Positions 45,590-55,251 of a stretch of 64,000 nucleotides of DNA are shown here, piece by piece. The stretch comes from Leisingera aquaemixtae (GTDB lineage: Bacteria; Pseudomonadota; Alphaproteobacteria; Rhodobacterales; Rhodobacteraceae). A program made the position numbers and the translations under genes. The DNA lies in the NCBI RefSeq assembly GCF_001458395.1, contig NZ_CYSR01000010.1:336579-400578 (forward strand). The letters run 5' to 3'. Under the pieces are notes generated by a model that was not told where the DNA came from, did no database searches, and saw nothing but the letters and a program-made list of their open reading frames with translations. Position 1 is the stretch's first letter, and each line of letters begins with the position of its first letter.

Positions 45590-46435
45590 TCAAGCGGTAT
45601 GTGTGTGTTGGGTCTGCGGGGTGGCCAGTGCCTGGCCGTCGAAGCGGATTTTTTCGAGGGTGGCCCGCCCCAGGACCACATGGGGAAGTATTCGGAAGCC
45701 GCCGCGGAATTCACAGATTCCGCGCCGGAGTTTCTGGCGGATCAGCGGCCAGCCCCTGGGCCGGTGGCGTGGCGGGCCGACGCCAACCTCGCCCGGTGCC
45801 TCATTGCCCTGTTCGGCCAATGCGGGCTGGACCTGGTAGACGGCGATGCCGCGTGCAGGCAGCGAGGCGTCGAAGTTGAACAGCAGGTTGTCGAGCGTGA
45901 TGCAGAACGGGCGGCTGTCCAGCAGGTGCTGTGCAGCCTTGCGCGAGATCACGTAAGCCGCCCCGCCGGCGTGGCGGGACAGCATCTGCCGCACCTCGCG
46001 GCCCAGATGGGTGAAACCATCCTTGCCAAGCGCCACCTGCAGCCTGTTGGCCCGCCAGCGTTCAAACTTGACGATGCCGGCGTCTGCAGGCCACCAGGAC
46101 AGATCCGCCAGCCAGGCACCGGTGTCGGGCGACAGAAAAACGTCATCTTCCAGGATCAGCGCCACATCGGCATCTGATCTCAGAAACGCCTCCCAGGCCT
46201 TGGCATGGCTGAGGGTGCAGGCCATGTCCTTGGTCTGGAAATAGCCCCAGTGCCCCTCGGAGCGGCACTGCTGCAGCATCTCCTCGCGGCTGACCTTGGT
46301 GCTGTCCACCGCATCAATGCGCACAGCCGAAAGCCCGGCCTGATCCAGCTCCTGCTGCATCAGCGCTGCCCGGCCGGTGGCCTGCTGCAAGCCTATGAGG
46401 TAGACAGCCGCCTTCACCGGATCTGGCCCTTGCAC
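45590..46435 (-). CDS. Glycosyltransferase family 25 protein, passenger between sucC and sucD
   Basis: 281 residues with the GT25 (LPS galactosyltransferase-type) pattern: AAVYLIGLQQATGRAALM at the N-terminus, ACTLSHAKAWEAFLRSDADV followed by LILEDDVFLSP with the metal-binding acidic pair, and AYVISRKAAQHLLDS. It probably modifies lipopolysaccharide or another surface glycan (family inference). The start is uncertain: GTG 46435, or GTG 46417, which is better spaced from AAGGG. Base composition is close to the host. Confidence 0.82.
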   Translation of the reverse strand: MQGPDPVKAAVYLIGLQQATGRAALMQQELDQAGLSAVRIDAVDSTKVSREEMLQQCRSEGHWGYFQTKDMACTLSHAKAWEAFLRSDADVALILEDDVFLSPDTGAWLADLSWWPADAGIVKFERWRANRLQVALGKDGFTHLGREVRQMLSRHAGGAAYVISRKAAQHLLDSRPFCITLDNLLFNFDASLPARGIAVYQVQPALAEQGNEAPGEVGVGPPRHRPRGWPLIRQKLRRGICEFRGGFRILPHVVLGRATLEKIRFDGQALATPQTQHTHTA

Positions 46436-46471
46436 GAAACCAGTCTCTGCTCTGTTGTGAAGAACAACATT

Positions 46472-46999
46472 CTAAGCGGTTCCTTTCTCAGCGGTTTGTC
46501 CTCGCAGAAGATAACCCCAAGCAACGCCTTGGGGGACAACGTGAAATGCCTCCCCCTGATCGCTTTGGATTTCGAATGCTACAACCATATCTGCTTTATC
46601 GAACTGCAAGACTTCATTGCCGCGCATCTCACCGCGATCCATCAGGATCGCAATTTTTCTTGCGTGTATGATCTTGTTAATCGCCTTCCGAAGGTTCTTT
46701 TCGAAAGAAAAGGTCTCACTATAGTACCGAGCAAGGTGATTGTCTGTACCTGTTTCCACAACTTGAGATGTGTGGTCGCCCTCAAATTCCAGAACTCTCC
46801 GTGCGTGAACTGCGAAGCGGAATGCTGTGTTCAGGATGTCCTTAAGAACGACCTTTCTAAGCTCTTCTTCTCCAGCGGGATAAGCAGAGTTGCAAAGTGA
46901 ATATAGTTTAACTGCTTCGGCGGAAGCTTCTACTTCCGACCAAACATGCAAACCTTCACCTTGCTGCGTAAACCGCTGAAGCCGAAGAGGCGTATTCAC
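46472..46999 (-). CDS. AT-rich passenger gene after sucC, unknown function
   Basis: 175 residues starting at GTG 46999, three bases after the sucC stop. No family recognised. Notable segments are [60 protein letters not shown] and a C-terminal [13 protein letters not shown]. It is probably a helical cytoplasmic protein. Composition is low for the genome: the line 46621-46680 counts 28 G/C of 60. It may be an acquired gene expressed from the suc promoter. Confidence 0.7.
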   Translation of the reverse strand: MNTPLRLQRFTQQGEGLHVWSEVEASAEAVKLYSLCNSAYPAGEEELRKVVLKDILNTAFRFAVHARRVLEFEGDHTSQVVETGTDNHLARYYSETFSFEKNLRKAINKIIHARKIAILMDRGEMRGNEVLQFDKADMVVAFEIQSDQGEAFHVVPQGVAWGYLLRGQTAEKGTA

Positions 47000-47002
47000 G
47001 TC

Positions 47003-48196
47003 TCAGCCCTTCACCGCCTTCACGATTTTCTCGGCGCCGTCCTTGAGGTTGTCGGCGGCGATCACGTCGAGGCCGGAGGTGTTGATGATCTCCTTGCCTT
47101 TCTCGACGTTGGTGCCTTCGAGGCGGACAACCAGCGGCACCTTCAGACCGACTTCCTTGACCGCGGCAACCACGCCCTCGGCGATCACGTCGCAGCGCAT
47201 GATGCCGCCGAAGATGTTGACCAGGATGCCTTTGACGTTGGGATCGGAGGTGATGATTTTGAACGCCTCGGTCACCTTCTCCTTGGTGGCGCCGCCGCCC
47301 ACGTCGAGGAAGTTGGCGGGTTCCGCGCCATAAAGCTTGATGATGTCCATGGTGGCCATCGCGAGCCCTGCGCCGTTCACCATGCAGCCGATCTCACCGT
47401 CGAGCGCGATGTAGTTCAGGTCGTACTTGGAGGCTTCCAGCTCTTTCGGGTCTTCCTCGGTGGTGTCGCGCAGCTCTGCCACGTCGGCGTGGCGGTAGAC
47501 CGCGTTGCCGTCAAAGCCGACCTTGGCGTCCAGCACCTTGAGGTTGCCGTCATCGGCGATGATCAGCGGGTTGATCTCCAGCATCTCCATGTCCTTCTCG
47601 ACGAAGGCTTTGTAGAGCTGGCCCATCAGCTTGACGCACTGCTTGACCTGCTGGCCTTCGAGGCCCAGCGAGAACGCGATGCGGCGGCCGTGGTAGGGCT
47701 GGTAGCCGGTGGCCGGGTCCACGGAGAAGGACAGGATCTTTTCAGGGGTGGCGGCGGCCACTTCCTCGATGTCCATGCCGCCCTCGGTGGAGCAGACAAA
47801 GGAGATGCGCGAGGTCTGGCGGTCCACCAGCAGCGCCAGGTACAGCTCGCGCTCGATGCCGGAGCCGGCCTCGATGTAGATGCGGTTCACCTGCTTGCCC
47901 GCGGGGCCGGTCTGATGGGTGACCAGGGTGCGGCCCAGCATCTTCTTGGCTTCTTCGGCAGCTTCTTCCACCGATTTGGTCAGGCGCACGCCGCCTTTCT
48001 CGCCGGCATCGGCTTCCTTGAAGGAGCCTTTGCCGCGGCCGCCCGCATGGATCTGTGCCTTCACGACCCACAGCGGGCCGTCGAGCTCACCGGCGGCGGT
48101 TTTGGCTTCCTCGGCCCGCAGAACCACGCGTCCGTCGGACACCGGCGCGCCGTAGCTGCGAAGAAGGGCTTTGGCCTGATATTCGTGGATGTTCAT
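47003..48196 (-). CDS. sucC: Succinyl-CoA synthetase (ADP-forming) beta subunit
   Basis: The 397-residue subunit binding nucleotide and Mg2+, with the ATP-grasp start [20 protein letters not shown], the [19 protein letters not shown] region, and [20 protein letters not shown]. It is the first gene after the putative operator region and so the head of the sucC to lpdA run. Its ATG follows GGGACAG; an upstream inverted repeat includes that GGGA. Confidence 0.97.
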   Translation of the reverse strand: MNIHEYQAKALLRSYGAPVSDGRVVLRAEEAKTAAGELDGPLWVVKAQIHAGGRGKGSFKEADAGEKGGVRLTKSVEEAAEEAKKMLGRTLVTHQTGPAGKQVNRIYIEAGSGIERELYLALLVDRQTSRISFVCSTEGGMDIEEVAAATPEKILSFSVDPATGYQPYHGRRIAFSLGLEGQQVKQCVKLMGQLYKAFVEKDMEMLEINPLIIADDGNLKVLDAKVGFDGNAVYRHADVAELRDTTEEDPKELEASKYDLNYIALDGEIGCMVNGAGLAMATMDIIKLYGAEPANFLDVGGGATKEKVTEAFKIITSDPNVKGILVNIFGGIMRCDVIAEGVVAAVKEVGLKVPLVVRLEGTNVEKGKEIINTSGLDVIAADNLKDGAEKIVKAVKG

Positions 48197-48205
48197 CTGA
48201 AACTG

Positions 48206-48279
48206 TCCCGTCTGGCTGCAATTGTCTGTCGTTCAATAGGCCGTGTTAAAGCCAAGTGTTAAAGGCTTATTTGACGGGA
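48206..48279 (-). ncRNA. Possible structured leader of sucC
   Basis: On the minus strand TCCCGTC (48279-48273) is complementary to GACGGGA (48212-48206), which contains part of the sucC ribosome binding site. A direct repeat of CTTTAACAC lies in the loop. It could fold so as to hide the ribosome binding site, but a 7-bp pairing over 60 bases may be chance. Confidence 0.3.
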
Positions 48280-48309
48280 AGCAGAGAAATGGGGAAGATT
48301 TTCAGGTTT

Positions 48310-48340
48310 TGTGATCACAGGTTTTGGGGGTGTGATCACA
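48310..48340. promoter_or_regulatory. Paired TGTGATCACA palindromes upstream of sucC
   Basis: TGTGATCACA occurs at 48310-48319 and again at 48331-48340; the centres are 21 bp apart, two helical turns. The same pair, 20 bp apart, lies upstream of sdhC at 55106-55136. A dimeric regulator that binds cooperatively is implied. The spacing with no gap between half-sites differs from the CRP consensus TGTGA-N6-TCACA. Confidence 0.75.
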
Positions 48341-48445
48341 ATTTACCGGAGGCTTAACGGCGGTGATTTGAGGCTGAGACCAAGGGCTGTGCCCGCCGCA
48401 TCATAGACCAAAAGCGTCAGCCGCCAGACCGGGGACGCTGCGGCA

Positions 48446-48475
48446 ATAAAAAAGGGCCCGCCAGACGCGGGCCCC
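48446..48475 (-). terminator. Rho-independent terminator of mdh
   Basis: GGGCCCGC (48454-48461) pairs with GCGGGCCC (48467-48474), followed on the minus strand by TTTTTTATTG. It separates mdh from the suc genes, so sucC must have its own promoter. Confidence 0.85.
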
Positions 48476-48499
48476 TTGAATGCCGGGTTGCTTCGGCGC

Positions 48500-49582
<1,083 letters not shown>

Positions 49583-49620
49583 CTAAACGGTCTTTAATTC
49601 AGGGCTTTCAGGGGCGGGCT

Positions 49621-50376
49621 ATGGCGGCATTTGATGCGCTGTTTTTCGTTTTTGCCATTCCTGCGGTCGTTTTTGCGGGCGTCTCCAAGGGCGGTTTCGG
49701 GTCCGGCGCCGCCTTTGCCTCGGCGGCGATTCTGGCACTGGTGCTGGAGCCGGGAATGGCGCTGGCTCTGATGCTGCCTTTGCTGATGCTGATCGACGTG
49801 GCCACGCTGAAACCCTATTGGGGGCGCTGGAACATGGGGGCCGCGCTGCTGCTGATCGCGGGCGGGCTGCCGGGGGTGGCGCTGGGGGCGTGGCTCTATA
49901 CCTCGGTGGACGCCGATGCGATGCGGGTGCTGATCGGCGCGGTAGCGGTGGGGTTCGTGCTGTGGCAGCTGCGCGCCCGGCTGGGTCTGCGGACCGTTGC
50001 GGCACGGCCGTTATCGCGCCTTGCGGGTCTCGCCGCCGGGCTGGCGGTGGGCTTCACCAGTTTTGTCAGCCATGCGGGCGGGCCGCCGGCCGCGGTCTAT
50101 CTCCTCAGCCTCAAGTTGCGGAAGACGGAATACCAGGCCAGCACGGTGCTGATTTTCTGGGCGATCAACATTGCCAAGGCGGTGCCTTATGCCGGACTGG
50201 GGATGTTCACACGTGAAACGCTGATGCTGGATCTGATGCTGGCGCCCTTTGCCCTGCTCGGGGCCTGGCTGGGGGTGAAGCTGCATCACGGCATTCCGGA
50301 GCGCTGGTTCTTTGCGCTGACCTATGTTTTGCTGACGGTCACCGGCAGCAAGCTGATCTGGGACGGGCTGACATGA
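49621..50376 (+). CDS. TauE/SafE family membrane protein (sulfite exporter-type)
   Basis: 251 residues with about eight membrane helices. Family features are FAGVSKGGFGSGAAFASAAI near the N-terminus and FTSFVSHAGGPPAAVYLLSL in the second half. TauE/SafE proteins export sulfite, sulfoacetate or related anions; the substrate here is unknown. The stop overlaps the ATG of the GNAT gene as ATGA. Confidence 0.87.
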   Translation: MAAFDALFFVFAIPAVVFAGVSKGGFGSGAAFASAAILALVLEPGMALALMLPLLMLIDVATLKPYWGRWNMGAALLLIAGGLPGVALGAWLYTSVDADAMRVLIGAVAVGFVLWQLRARLGLRTVAARPLSRLAGLAAGLAVGFTSFVSHAGGPPAAVYLLSLKLRKTEYQASTVLIFWAINIAKAVPYAGLGMFTRETLMLDLMLAPFALLGAWLGVKLHHGIPERWFFALTYVLLTVTGSKLIWDGLT

Positions 50377-50864
50377 GCATGGAACTATGCCACCGCCTGC
50401 GCCGTGCGGGTGAGCGGGACTACCGCGATTTGTTGTGTCTGTACCGGGAGCTGATGGGGGAAATTCCAGTCCTGGCCGGCACAGGGGGTGCCGAGATGTT
50501 GCGCCGTATCCTGGAACATCCGGGCACTTGCATCGCGGTGGCCGAAGTGGAGGCGCAAGTGGTGTCGGCCGCCACGCTGCACATCCTTCCCAACCTTACC
50601 CACGGAGGGCGGCCCTATGCGCTGATTGAGAACGTGGTGACACTGCGTGCCTTCCAGGGCCGGGGGCTGGGCCGGGCGGTGATGGGCTTTGCCCGGGACG
50701 CAGCCTGGGCGGAAGATGCCTATAAAATCATGCTTCTGACCGGCAAGGCGGCCGCAGCGCGCGGCTTCTATGAACGGCTTGGCTATTCCGGTGACGACAA
50801 GCACGCGATGACCCTGCGCCGCAGCCCGGCCCGCAAACCGCCGCCTGGAAACCTGCCTCAATAA
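50373..50864 (+). CDS. GNAT family N-acetyltransferase
   Basis: 163 residues with the GNAT motif A (VVTLRAFQGRGLGRAVMGFA, containing the Q/RxxGxG/A acetyl-CoA loop) and ARGFYERLGYSGDDKHAM near the C-terminus. Substrate unknown. It is coupled to the TauE-type gene by a 4-base overlap and converges on the secreted 104-residue protein. Confidence 0.9.
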   Translation: MSMELCHRLRRAGERDYRDLLCLYRELMGEIPVLAGTGGAEMLRRILEHPGTCIAVAEVEAQVVSAATLHILPNLTHGGRPYALIENVVTLRAFQGRGLGRAVMGFARDAAWAEDAYKIMLLTGKAAAARGFYERLGYSGDDKHAMTLRRSPARKPPPGNLPQ

Positions 50865-50868
50865 CTGC

Positions 50869-51183
50869 TCAGACGTCGCTGTCTGTGTTTGGCAATGCTT
50901 CTGCGAGCACTTCGTAGGACTGGCCGGAGGCGACCAGGCAGGTCATGCCGTTGGGGGTGGTCACGGTGATCGTCCAGCTGCCGGTCTCGTCCGACGCGAA
51001 GGTCTCCATCACCATGCCCTGCTGGCCCATACCGATGCTTTGGCGGCTTTCGCCGTATTTCTCGGCCAGGCGTTTCACGACCGTGTCGCGCGGCGCACAG
51101 TTGCGGCTTTGCGCGGCAGCGGGGGCTGCGGCCAGTGTCAGGGCGGCCAGGGCCGCTGGAAGTGCAAGTGTTGTCCTTTTCAT
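50869..51183 (-). CDS. Small secreted protein of unknown function
   Basis: 104 residues. A signal peptide (KRTTLALPAALAALTLAAA) with a probable cut after AAAQ leaves a mature domain of about 80 residues with two cysteines (NCAPRDTVV and MTCLVASG) that could form a disulfide, and a WTITVTTPNGMTCLV strand. The C-terminus is acidic. No family named, though similar short exported proteins are common in Rhodobacterales. Confidence 0.8.
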   Translation of the reverse strand: MKRTTLALPAALAALTLAAAPAAAQSRNCAPRDTVVKRLAEKYGESRQSIGMGQQGMVMETFASDETGSWTITVTTPNGMTCLVASGQSYEVLAEALPNTDSDV

Positions 51184-51532
51184 CCCGTTTTACCCTTTCC
51201 GGAACGGCCGGGCAGAGCAGGGTGCCGGACGGCAGCCCCCGTATCCCTGAGCGGGCCGGTGTGTGACGCAATTCGTGCTGCAGGCTCCATGCCTGCGGGC
51301 AGCAGGGGCGGCCCTGATGGGCGGCGGAGATCCTGTGCCTTAGTACCCTTCAGTGTGCCTGTCAGGTGCTGATAAGTGGTTAACCCTGCGGGCGCCGAAA
51401 AAGCACACGCTTTATCAGGGGCTTGCTGCAATTGCGGGGAAGTTTACGCTGCGCTGCGGCGGAATTGTACTTGAAAGTATACAATCGAATCTGTACCGCT
51501 TTACGCAATAAAATAACTTCAGGAGAGCTTGC
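51184..51532. promoter_or_regulatory. 349-base intergenic region with divergent promoters and a dyad before mcl2
   Basis: No gene seen. The mcl2-proximal part holds ATTGTA...TACAAT (51464-51485, arms 6 bp, spacing 10) around GTATAC, the kind of dyad bound by GntR-family regulators. The rest is GC-rich without clear hairpins. Cross-strand open frames extending into this area are shadows of mcl2. Confidence 0.4.
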
Positions 51533-52387
51533 ATGGACCCGCGCGCGCGCCCTTACCGTTCGGTTTTGTATATTCCCGGCTCCAAGCCGCGCGCCCTGGA
51601 GAAGGCCAAGACCCTGCCGGTGGACGCGGTGATCTTTGATCTGGAAGACGCGGTGTCTGTGGATGAAAAGCCCAATGCCCGCGCGACCCTGGCGCAGGCG
51701 CTGGAGGCGGGCGGCTTTGGCGCGCGGATGAAGATCGTGCGGATCAACGGGCTGGACACCGAATGGGGCCGCGAGGATGCGGTTGCCGCGGCCCGGATGG
51801 ACTGCGACGCGATTCTGCTGCCGAAGGTGAACGCGCCCGCCGATCTGGACGCGCTGGCAGAGATCACCGGGGACATCCCGCTGTGGGCGATGATGGAGAC
51901 GCCGCGCGGGATGCTGAATGCCGCCGCCATCGCCGCGCACCCCAAGCTGCAGGGCATGGTGATGGGCACCAATGACCTGGCCAAGGAACTGCAGACCCGT
52001 TACCGCCCGGACCGGCTGCCGATGATGGCGGGGCTGGGCCTGTGCCTGCTGGCGGCCAAGGCCGAGGGGCTGGTGATCGTCGATGGCGTCTATAATGCCT
52101 TCAAGGACGTTGAGGGGCTGGCTGCGGAATGCGCACAGGGGCGCGACATGGGCTTTGACGGCAAAACCCTGATCCACCCTGCGCAGGTGGAGGTGGCCAA
52201 TGCCGCCTTTGCCCCAACCGAACGCGAGATCGACACCTCCCGCCGCCAGATCGCCGCGTTTGAAGAGGCGCAAGCCGCAGGCCAGGGTGTTGCCGTGGTC
52301 GACGGCAAGATAGTCGAGAACCTGCATGTGGCGACGGCGCGTGAGATCCTGGCAAAAGCGGATGCAATCGCCGCGCTTTCCGCATAG
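51533..52387 (+). CDS. mcl2: HpcH/HpaI aldolase family CoA ester lyase, Mcl2-type (3S)-malyl-CoA thioesterase
   Basis: 284 residues of the CitE-like family: RPYRSVLYIPGSKPRALEKA, AVIFDLEDAVSVDEKPNAR (metal-binding acidic residues), MMETPRGMLNAAAI, VMGTNDLAKE, and DGKTLIHPAQVEVAN. In R. sphaeroides the homologue of this length at the matching position is Mcl2, the (3S)-malyl-CoA thioesterase of the ethylmalonyl-CoA pathway; the longer Mcl1 is the lyase. The Mcl2 assignment rests on synteny with mch and on length. It is followed by NnrU, DUF1737 and mch genes. Confidence 0.85.
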   Translation: MDPRARPYRSVLYIPGSKPRALEKAKTLPVDAVIFDLEDAVSVDEKPNARATLAQALEAGGFGARMKIVRINGLDTEWGREDAVAAARMDCDAILLPKVNAPADLDALAEITGDIPLWAMMETPRGMLNAAAIAAHPKLQGMVMGTNDLAKELQTRYRPDRLPMMAGLGLCLLAAKAEGLVIVDGVYNAFKDVEGLAAECAQGRDMGFDGKTLIHPAQVEVANAAFAPTEREIDTSRRQIAAFEEAQAAGQGVAVVDGKIVENLHVATAREILAKADAIAALSA

Positions 52388-52421
52388 GTGTTAACAAGTT
52401 TAACATCTAAGAGGGGCTGAT

Positions 52422-52970
52422 ATGGCGCTTTTGATCCTGGGACTTCTGCTGTGGTGGGGCGGCCACCTGTTCAAACGGCTGGCGCCGGACATGCGCGCCG
52501 CGATGGGCAATGCCGGGCGCGGCGTCGTGGCGCTGGTGCTGGTTGCCAGCATTGTGCTGATGGTGCTGGGCTACCGCGGCACGGAATTCATCCATGTCTG
52601 GGCGCCGCCGTCCTTCATGGTGCATATCAACAACCTGCTGGTGCTGATCGCCATCTATATGATGAGCCCGGCGCCCAAGAAAGGCACGTTGCTGAACGGC
52701 ATGCGGCACCCGATGCTGGCGGGCTTCAAGCTGTGGACCGCGGCGCATCTGCTGGTCAATGGCGATCTGGCCTCGATCATCCTGTTCGGCGGGCTGCTGG
52801 CCTGGGCGGTGGCTGAGGTCATCGTGATCAACCGGTCCGAGCGGGAGTGGCAGCCGGGTCCCAAGGGCACGCTCGCCAAGGACGGGATGTTCTTCCTGGC
52901 CTCGATTGTGCTGCTGGCGGTGATTGGCTACGTCCACGGGCTGATCGGGCCGTCGCCGTTTCCGGGATAG
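52422..52970 (+). CDS. NnrU family membrane protein
   Basis: 182 residues, about six membrane helices. ALLILGLLLWWGGHLFKRLA at the start and MRHPMLAGFKLWTAAHLLVN in the middle are NnrU hallmarks, with His residues that could bind heme or metal. NnrU was first linked to nitrite and nitric oxide reduction, but homologues occur widely. Position between mcl2 and mch is conserved in relatives, so its presence here does not imply denitrification. Confidence 0.9.
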   Translation: MALLILGLLLWWGGHLFKRLAPDMRAAMGNAGRGVVALVLVASIVLMVLGYRGTEFIHVWAPPSFMVHINNLLVLIAIYMMSPAPKKGTLLNGMRHPMLAGFKLWTAAHLLVNGDLASIILFGGLLAWAVAEVIVINRSEREWQPGPKGTLAKDGMFFLASIVLLAVIGYVHGLIGPSPFPG

Positions 52971-52992
52971 GCCCTGAGCAGGAGAGGACACC

Positions 52993-53196
52993 ATGAAACT
53001 GTACCGATTTTTGTCCGAGGACGACACCTCTGCCTTCTGCCACAAGGTGACCGATGCGCTGAACAAAGGCTGGGAGCTGCATGGCAGCCCGACCCAGGCC
53101 TTCGATCCCGTCAAGGGGATCATGCGCTGCGGCCAGGCGGTGGTAAAAGAGGTGGACGGAACCTACACCCCTGAGACCAAACTGGGAGAACACTGA
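52993..53196 (+). CDS. DUF1737 family small protein
   Basis: 67 residues: KLYRFLSEDDTSAFCHKVTD, then LNKGWELHGSPTQAFDPVKG and MRCGQAVVKEV. This matches DUF1737, a small domain of unknown function. GGAGAGG lies before ATG 52993. The last base of its TGA stop is the A of the mch ATG. Confidence 0.88.
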   Translation: MKLYRFLSEDDTSAFCHKVTDALNKGWELHGSPTQAFDPVKGIMRCGQAVVKEVDGTYTPETKLGEH

Positions 53197-54227
53197 TGGC
53201 CAAGACCAATCCGGGCCGGTTTTTCGAAGACTATACCGTCGGCGAGGTAATACGCCACGCAGTGCCCCGCACGGTGTCGGGCGGCGAGCGGGCGCTCTAT
53301 CATGCGCTCTACCCGGCACGCCATGCGCTGTATTCTTCGGATGAATTTGCCCGGGCCTGTGGTCTGCCCTCGGCGCCGCTGGATGATCTGGCGGCCTTCC
53401 ACGTGGTGTTCGGCAAGACGGTGCCGGACATCTCCCTCAATGCGCTGGCGAACCTCGGCTATGCCGAGGGGCGCTGGCTGTTGCCGGTGTATCCCGGCGA
53501 CACGCTGCGCTCGGAATCCGAGGTGATCGGCCTCAAGCAGAATTCCAACGGCAAGTCTGGCGTCGTCTATGTGCGCACCCGCGGGCTGAACCAGCGCGAT
53601 GAATGCGTGATGGAATATGTGCGCTGGGTCATGGTGCGCAAACGCGACCTGGAGGCGCCGGCGCCCGAAACCGTGATCCCGGAGCTGAACAAGGTGATCC
53701 CGGCGGACCAACTGGCGGTCCCGGCGGGGCTGGATTTCAGTAATTACGATTTCACCCTGGCGGGCGAGCCGCACCGCTGGGGAGATTACGAGGTGGGCGA
53801 GACCATCGACCATGTGGATGGTGTCACCATCGAGGAAGCCGAGCACATGATGGCGACCCGCCTGTGGCAGAACACCGCCAAAGTGCATTTCGACAATACC
53901 GCGCGCCCCGACGGCACCAGGCTGATCTATGGCGGCCATGTGATTTCGATGGCGCGCACGCTGTCGTTCAACGGGCTGGCCAATGCGCAGATGATCGTGG
54001 GCCTCAATGGCGGCGCCCATGCCAATCCTTGCCTGTCCGGCCTCACTGTGCGGGCCTGGTCGGAGGTGCTGGACAAGGCTGACACCAGCGCACCTGGCGT
54101 TGGCGCAATCCGGTTGCGGCTGGTGGCCACCAAGGGCGGTGAGCCGTTCCATCTGAAGGGGGAGGACGGCAAGTACCTGCCGGATGTGCTGCTGGATCTC
54201 GACTATTGGGCCTTGATGCCGAAGTAA
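53196..54227 (+). CDS. mch: Mesaconyl-CoA hydratase (MaoC-like)
   Basis: Hydrates mesaconyl-C1-CoA to beta-methylmalyl-CoA in the ethylmalonyl-CoA pathway. The 343-residue product has two hotdog (MaoC-like) halves: an N-terminal FFEDYTVGEVIRHAVPRTVS and a second WGDYEVGETIDHVDGVTIEEAE, plus NTAKVHFDNTARPDGTRLIY and GGHVISMARTLSFNG. Family length and position after mcl2 agree with Mch. ATG 53196 overlaps the end of the DUF1737 gene by one base. Confidence 0.92.
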   Translation: MAKTNPGRFFEDYTVGEVIRHAVPRTVSGGERALYHALYPARHALYSSDEFARACGLPSAPLDDLAAFHVVFGKTVPDISLNALANLGYAEGRWLLPVYPGDTLRSESEVIGLKQNSNGKSGVVYVRTRGLNQRDECVMEYVRWVMVRKRDLEAPAPETVIPELNKVIPADQLAVPAGLDFSNYDFTLAGEPHRWGDYEVGETIDHVDGVTIEEAEHMMATRLWQNTAKVHFDNTARPDGTRLIYGGHVISMARTLSFNGLANAQMIVGLNGGAHANPCLSGLTVRAWSEVLDKADTSAPGVGAIRLRLVATKGGEPFHLKGEDGKYLPDVLLDLDYWALMPK

Positions 54228-54275
54228 CCGGACAGGGGGCTTTGCCCCCTCACAGGCTGCGCCTGCTCACCCCCA

Positions 54276-54296
54276 GGATATTTTCAGCCAGATGAA
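54276..54296 (-). repeat. Degenerate copy of the dispersed intergenic repeat
   Basis: GGATATTTTCAGCCAGATGA lies between mch and the DUF1194 gene, after CTCACCCCCA. It keeps the ATATTTT and GATGAA ends of the consensus but differs in the middle. Confidence 0.5.
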
Positions 54297-54355
54297 CAGG
54301 GGAAGCTGGCAGAAATGTGATGACCCTTGGTGCGATTGACGCTTAAGCTGGGTGC

Positions 54356-55057
54356 ATGCGGGTTTTGCAGCTTCTGGTTTTCTCCATGCTCTCCGTCTGG
54401 CCGCTGAAGGCAGCGGCCTGCGATCTGGCATTGGTGCTGGCGGTGGATGTTTCCGGCTCTGTCGATGCCGATGAATACCGCATTCAGATGGACGGTTTGG
54501 CGGCTGGCTTGCGGGACGGGGTGGTCTCTGAGGCGCTGGTCAAGGCGCGCGCCCGGGTGCTGCTGATGCAGTGGTCCGGCCAGTCGCGCCAGGAGGTGAC
54601 GCTGCCCTGGGCCGAGGTGCGCAGTTTTGCCGATGCCGAGGCGCTGGCGCAGCGGATCGAACAGGCGCCGCGGCCCTGGCGCAATTACTCCACCGCTGTG
54701 GGAGAGGCGCTGTTTCTGGCGGTGGACCAGTTTGCCGCGGTGCCGGAGTGCACGCGCAGGGTGATCGACATTTCCGGCGACGGGTTTTCCAACGAAGGGG
54801 TCGAGCCGCGCGAGGCGCATGGTGCGCTGTCCGCGCTCGGCGTGACCGTGAACGCCATTGCGATCGAGCAGAGCGAGCCGGACCTGACCGCCTATTTCTT
54901 TGAAAACGTGATCCGCGGCGAGGGGGCCTTTGTGGTCACAGCCGCCAGCTTTGCCGATTACCCGTCGCGCATCCGCAAAAAGCTGGTGCGGGAGGTGGCG
55001 CGGCAGACGGCCATGGCACCGCATAGGGATGCCGGGACCGTGGCAGCTTTGCAGTGA
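54356..55057 (+). CDS. DUF1194 secreted von Willebrand factor A-like protein
   Basis: 233 residues with a signal peptide (RVLQLLVFSMLSVWPLKAAA) and a VWA-like domain opening LALVLAVDVSGSVDADEY, the MIDAS DxSxS motif, with further acidic residues in VIDISGDGFSNEG. VWA domains bind ligands through a metal ion; this DUF1194 group is periplasmic and uncharacterised. It sits between mch and sdhC, without obvious link to either. Confidence 0.88.
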   Translation: MRVLQLLVFSMLSVWPLKAAACDLALVLAVDVSGSVDADEYRIQMDGLAAGLRDGVVSEALVKARARVLLMQWSGQSRQEVTLPWAEVRSFADAEALAQRIEQAPRPWRNYSTAVGEALFLAVDQFAAVPECTRRVIDISGDGFSNEGVEPREAHGALSALGVTVNAIAIEQSEPDLTAYFFENVIRGEGAFVVTAASFADYPSRIRKKLVREVARQTAMAPHRDAGTVAALQ

Positions 55058-55105
55058 TTTGCAGAAAGGGCTGTGATTCTGCAAAAGATTTCCAAAAAGG
55101 TGTTT

Positions 55106-55136
55106 TGTGATCACTAAATATTTGCTGTGATCACAA
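55106..55136. promoter_or_regulatory. Paired TGTGATCAC palindromes upstream of sdhC
   Basis: TGTGATCACT at 55106-55115 and TGTGATCACA at 55126-55135 have centres 20 bp apart. They lie 117-146 bases upstream of the sdhC start and match the pair in front of sucC. Confidence 0.75.
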
Positions 55137-55141
55137 CACGT

Positions 55142-55225
55142 GACGTTTTAGCGCCAACAGCACGGAAACCTGCTGTTTTTAACCGTTCGGTCGGGTGACA
55201 CGCCGTAAAAATCGGCTAAAACGTC
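55142..55225 (+). ncRNA. Possible structured leader of sdhCDAB
   Basis: GACGTTTTAGC (55142-55152) pairs perfectly with GCTAAAACGTC (55215-55225), 11 bp across a 62-base loop. Inside, AACAGCA (55156-55162) pairs with TGCTGTT (55171-55177). The closing stem ends 16 bases before the AAAAGGAG ribosome binding site. No known RNA class is recognised by eye. Confidence 0.4.
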
Positions 55226-55251
55226 GTCAGCCAACCTGAAAAGGAGCCAAC

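Noticed and set aside
43897-46999. An insertion sequence or prophage within the suc operon
   Set aside because: No transposase, integrase, terminal inverted repeats or target duplications are visible around the passenger genes.
48310-48340. CRP sites at the suc promoter
   Set aside because: TGTGATCACA has the CRP half-sites but no 6-base spacer, so a different regulator is more likely.
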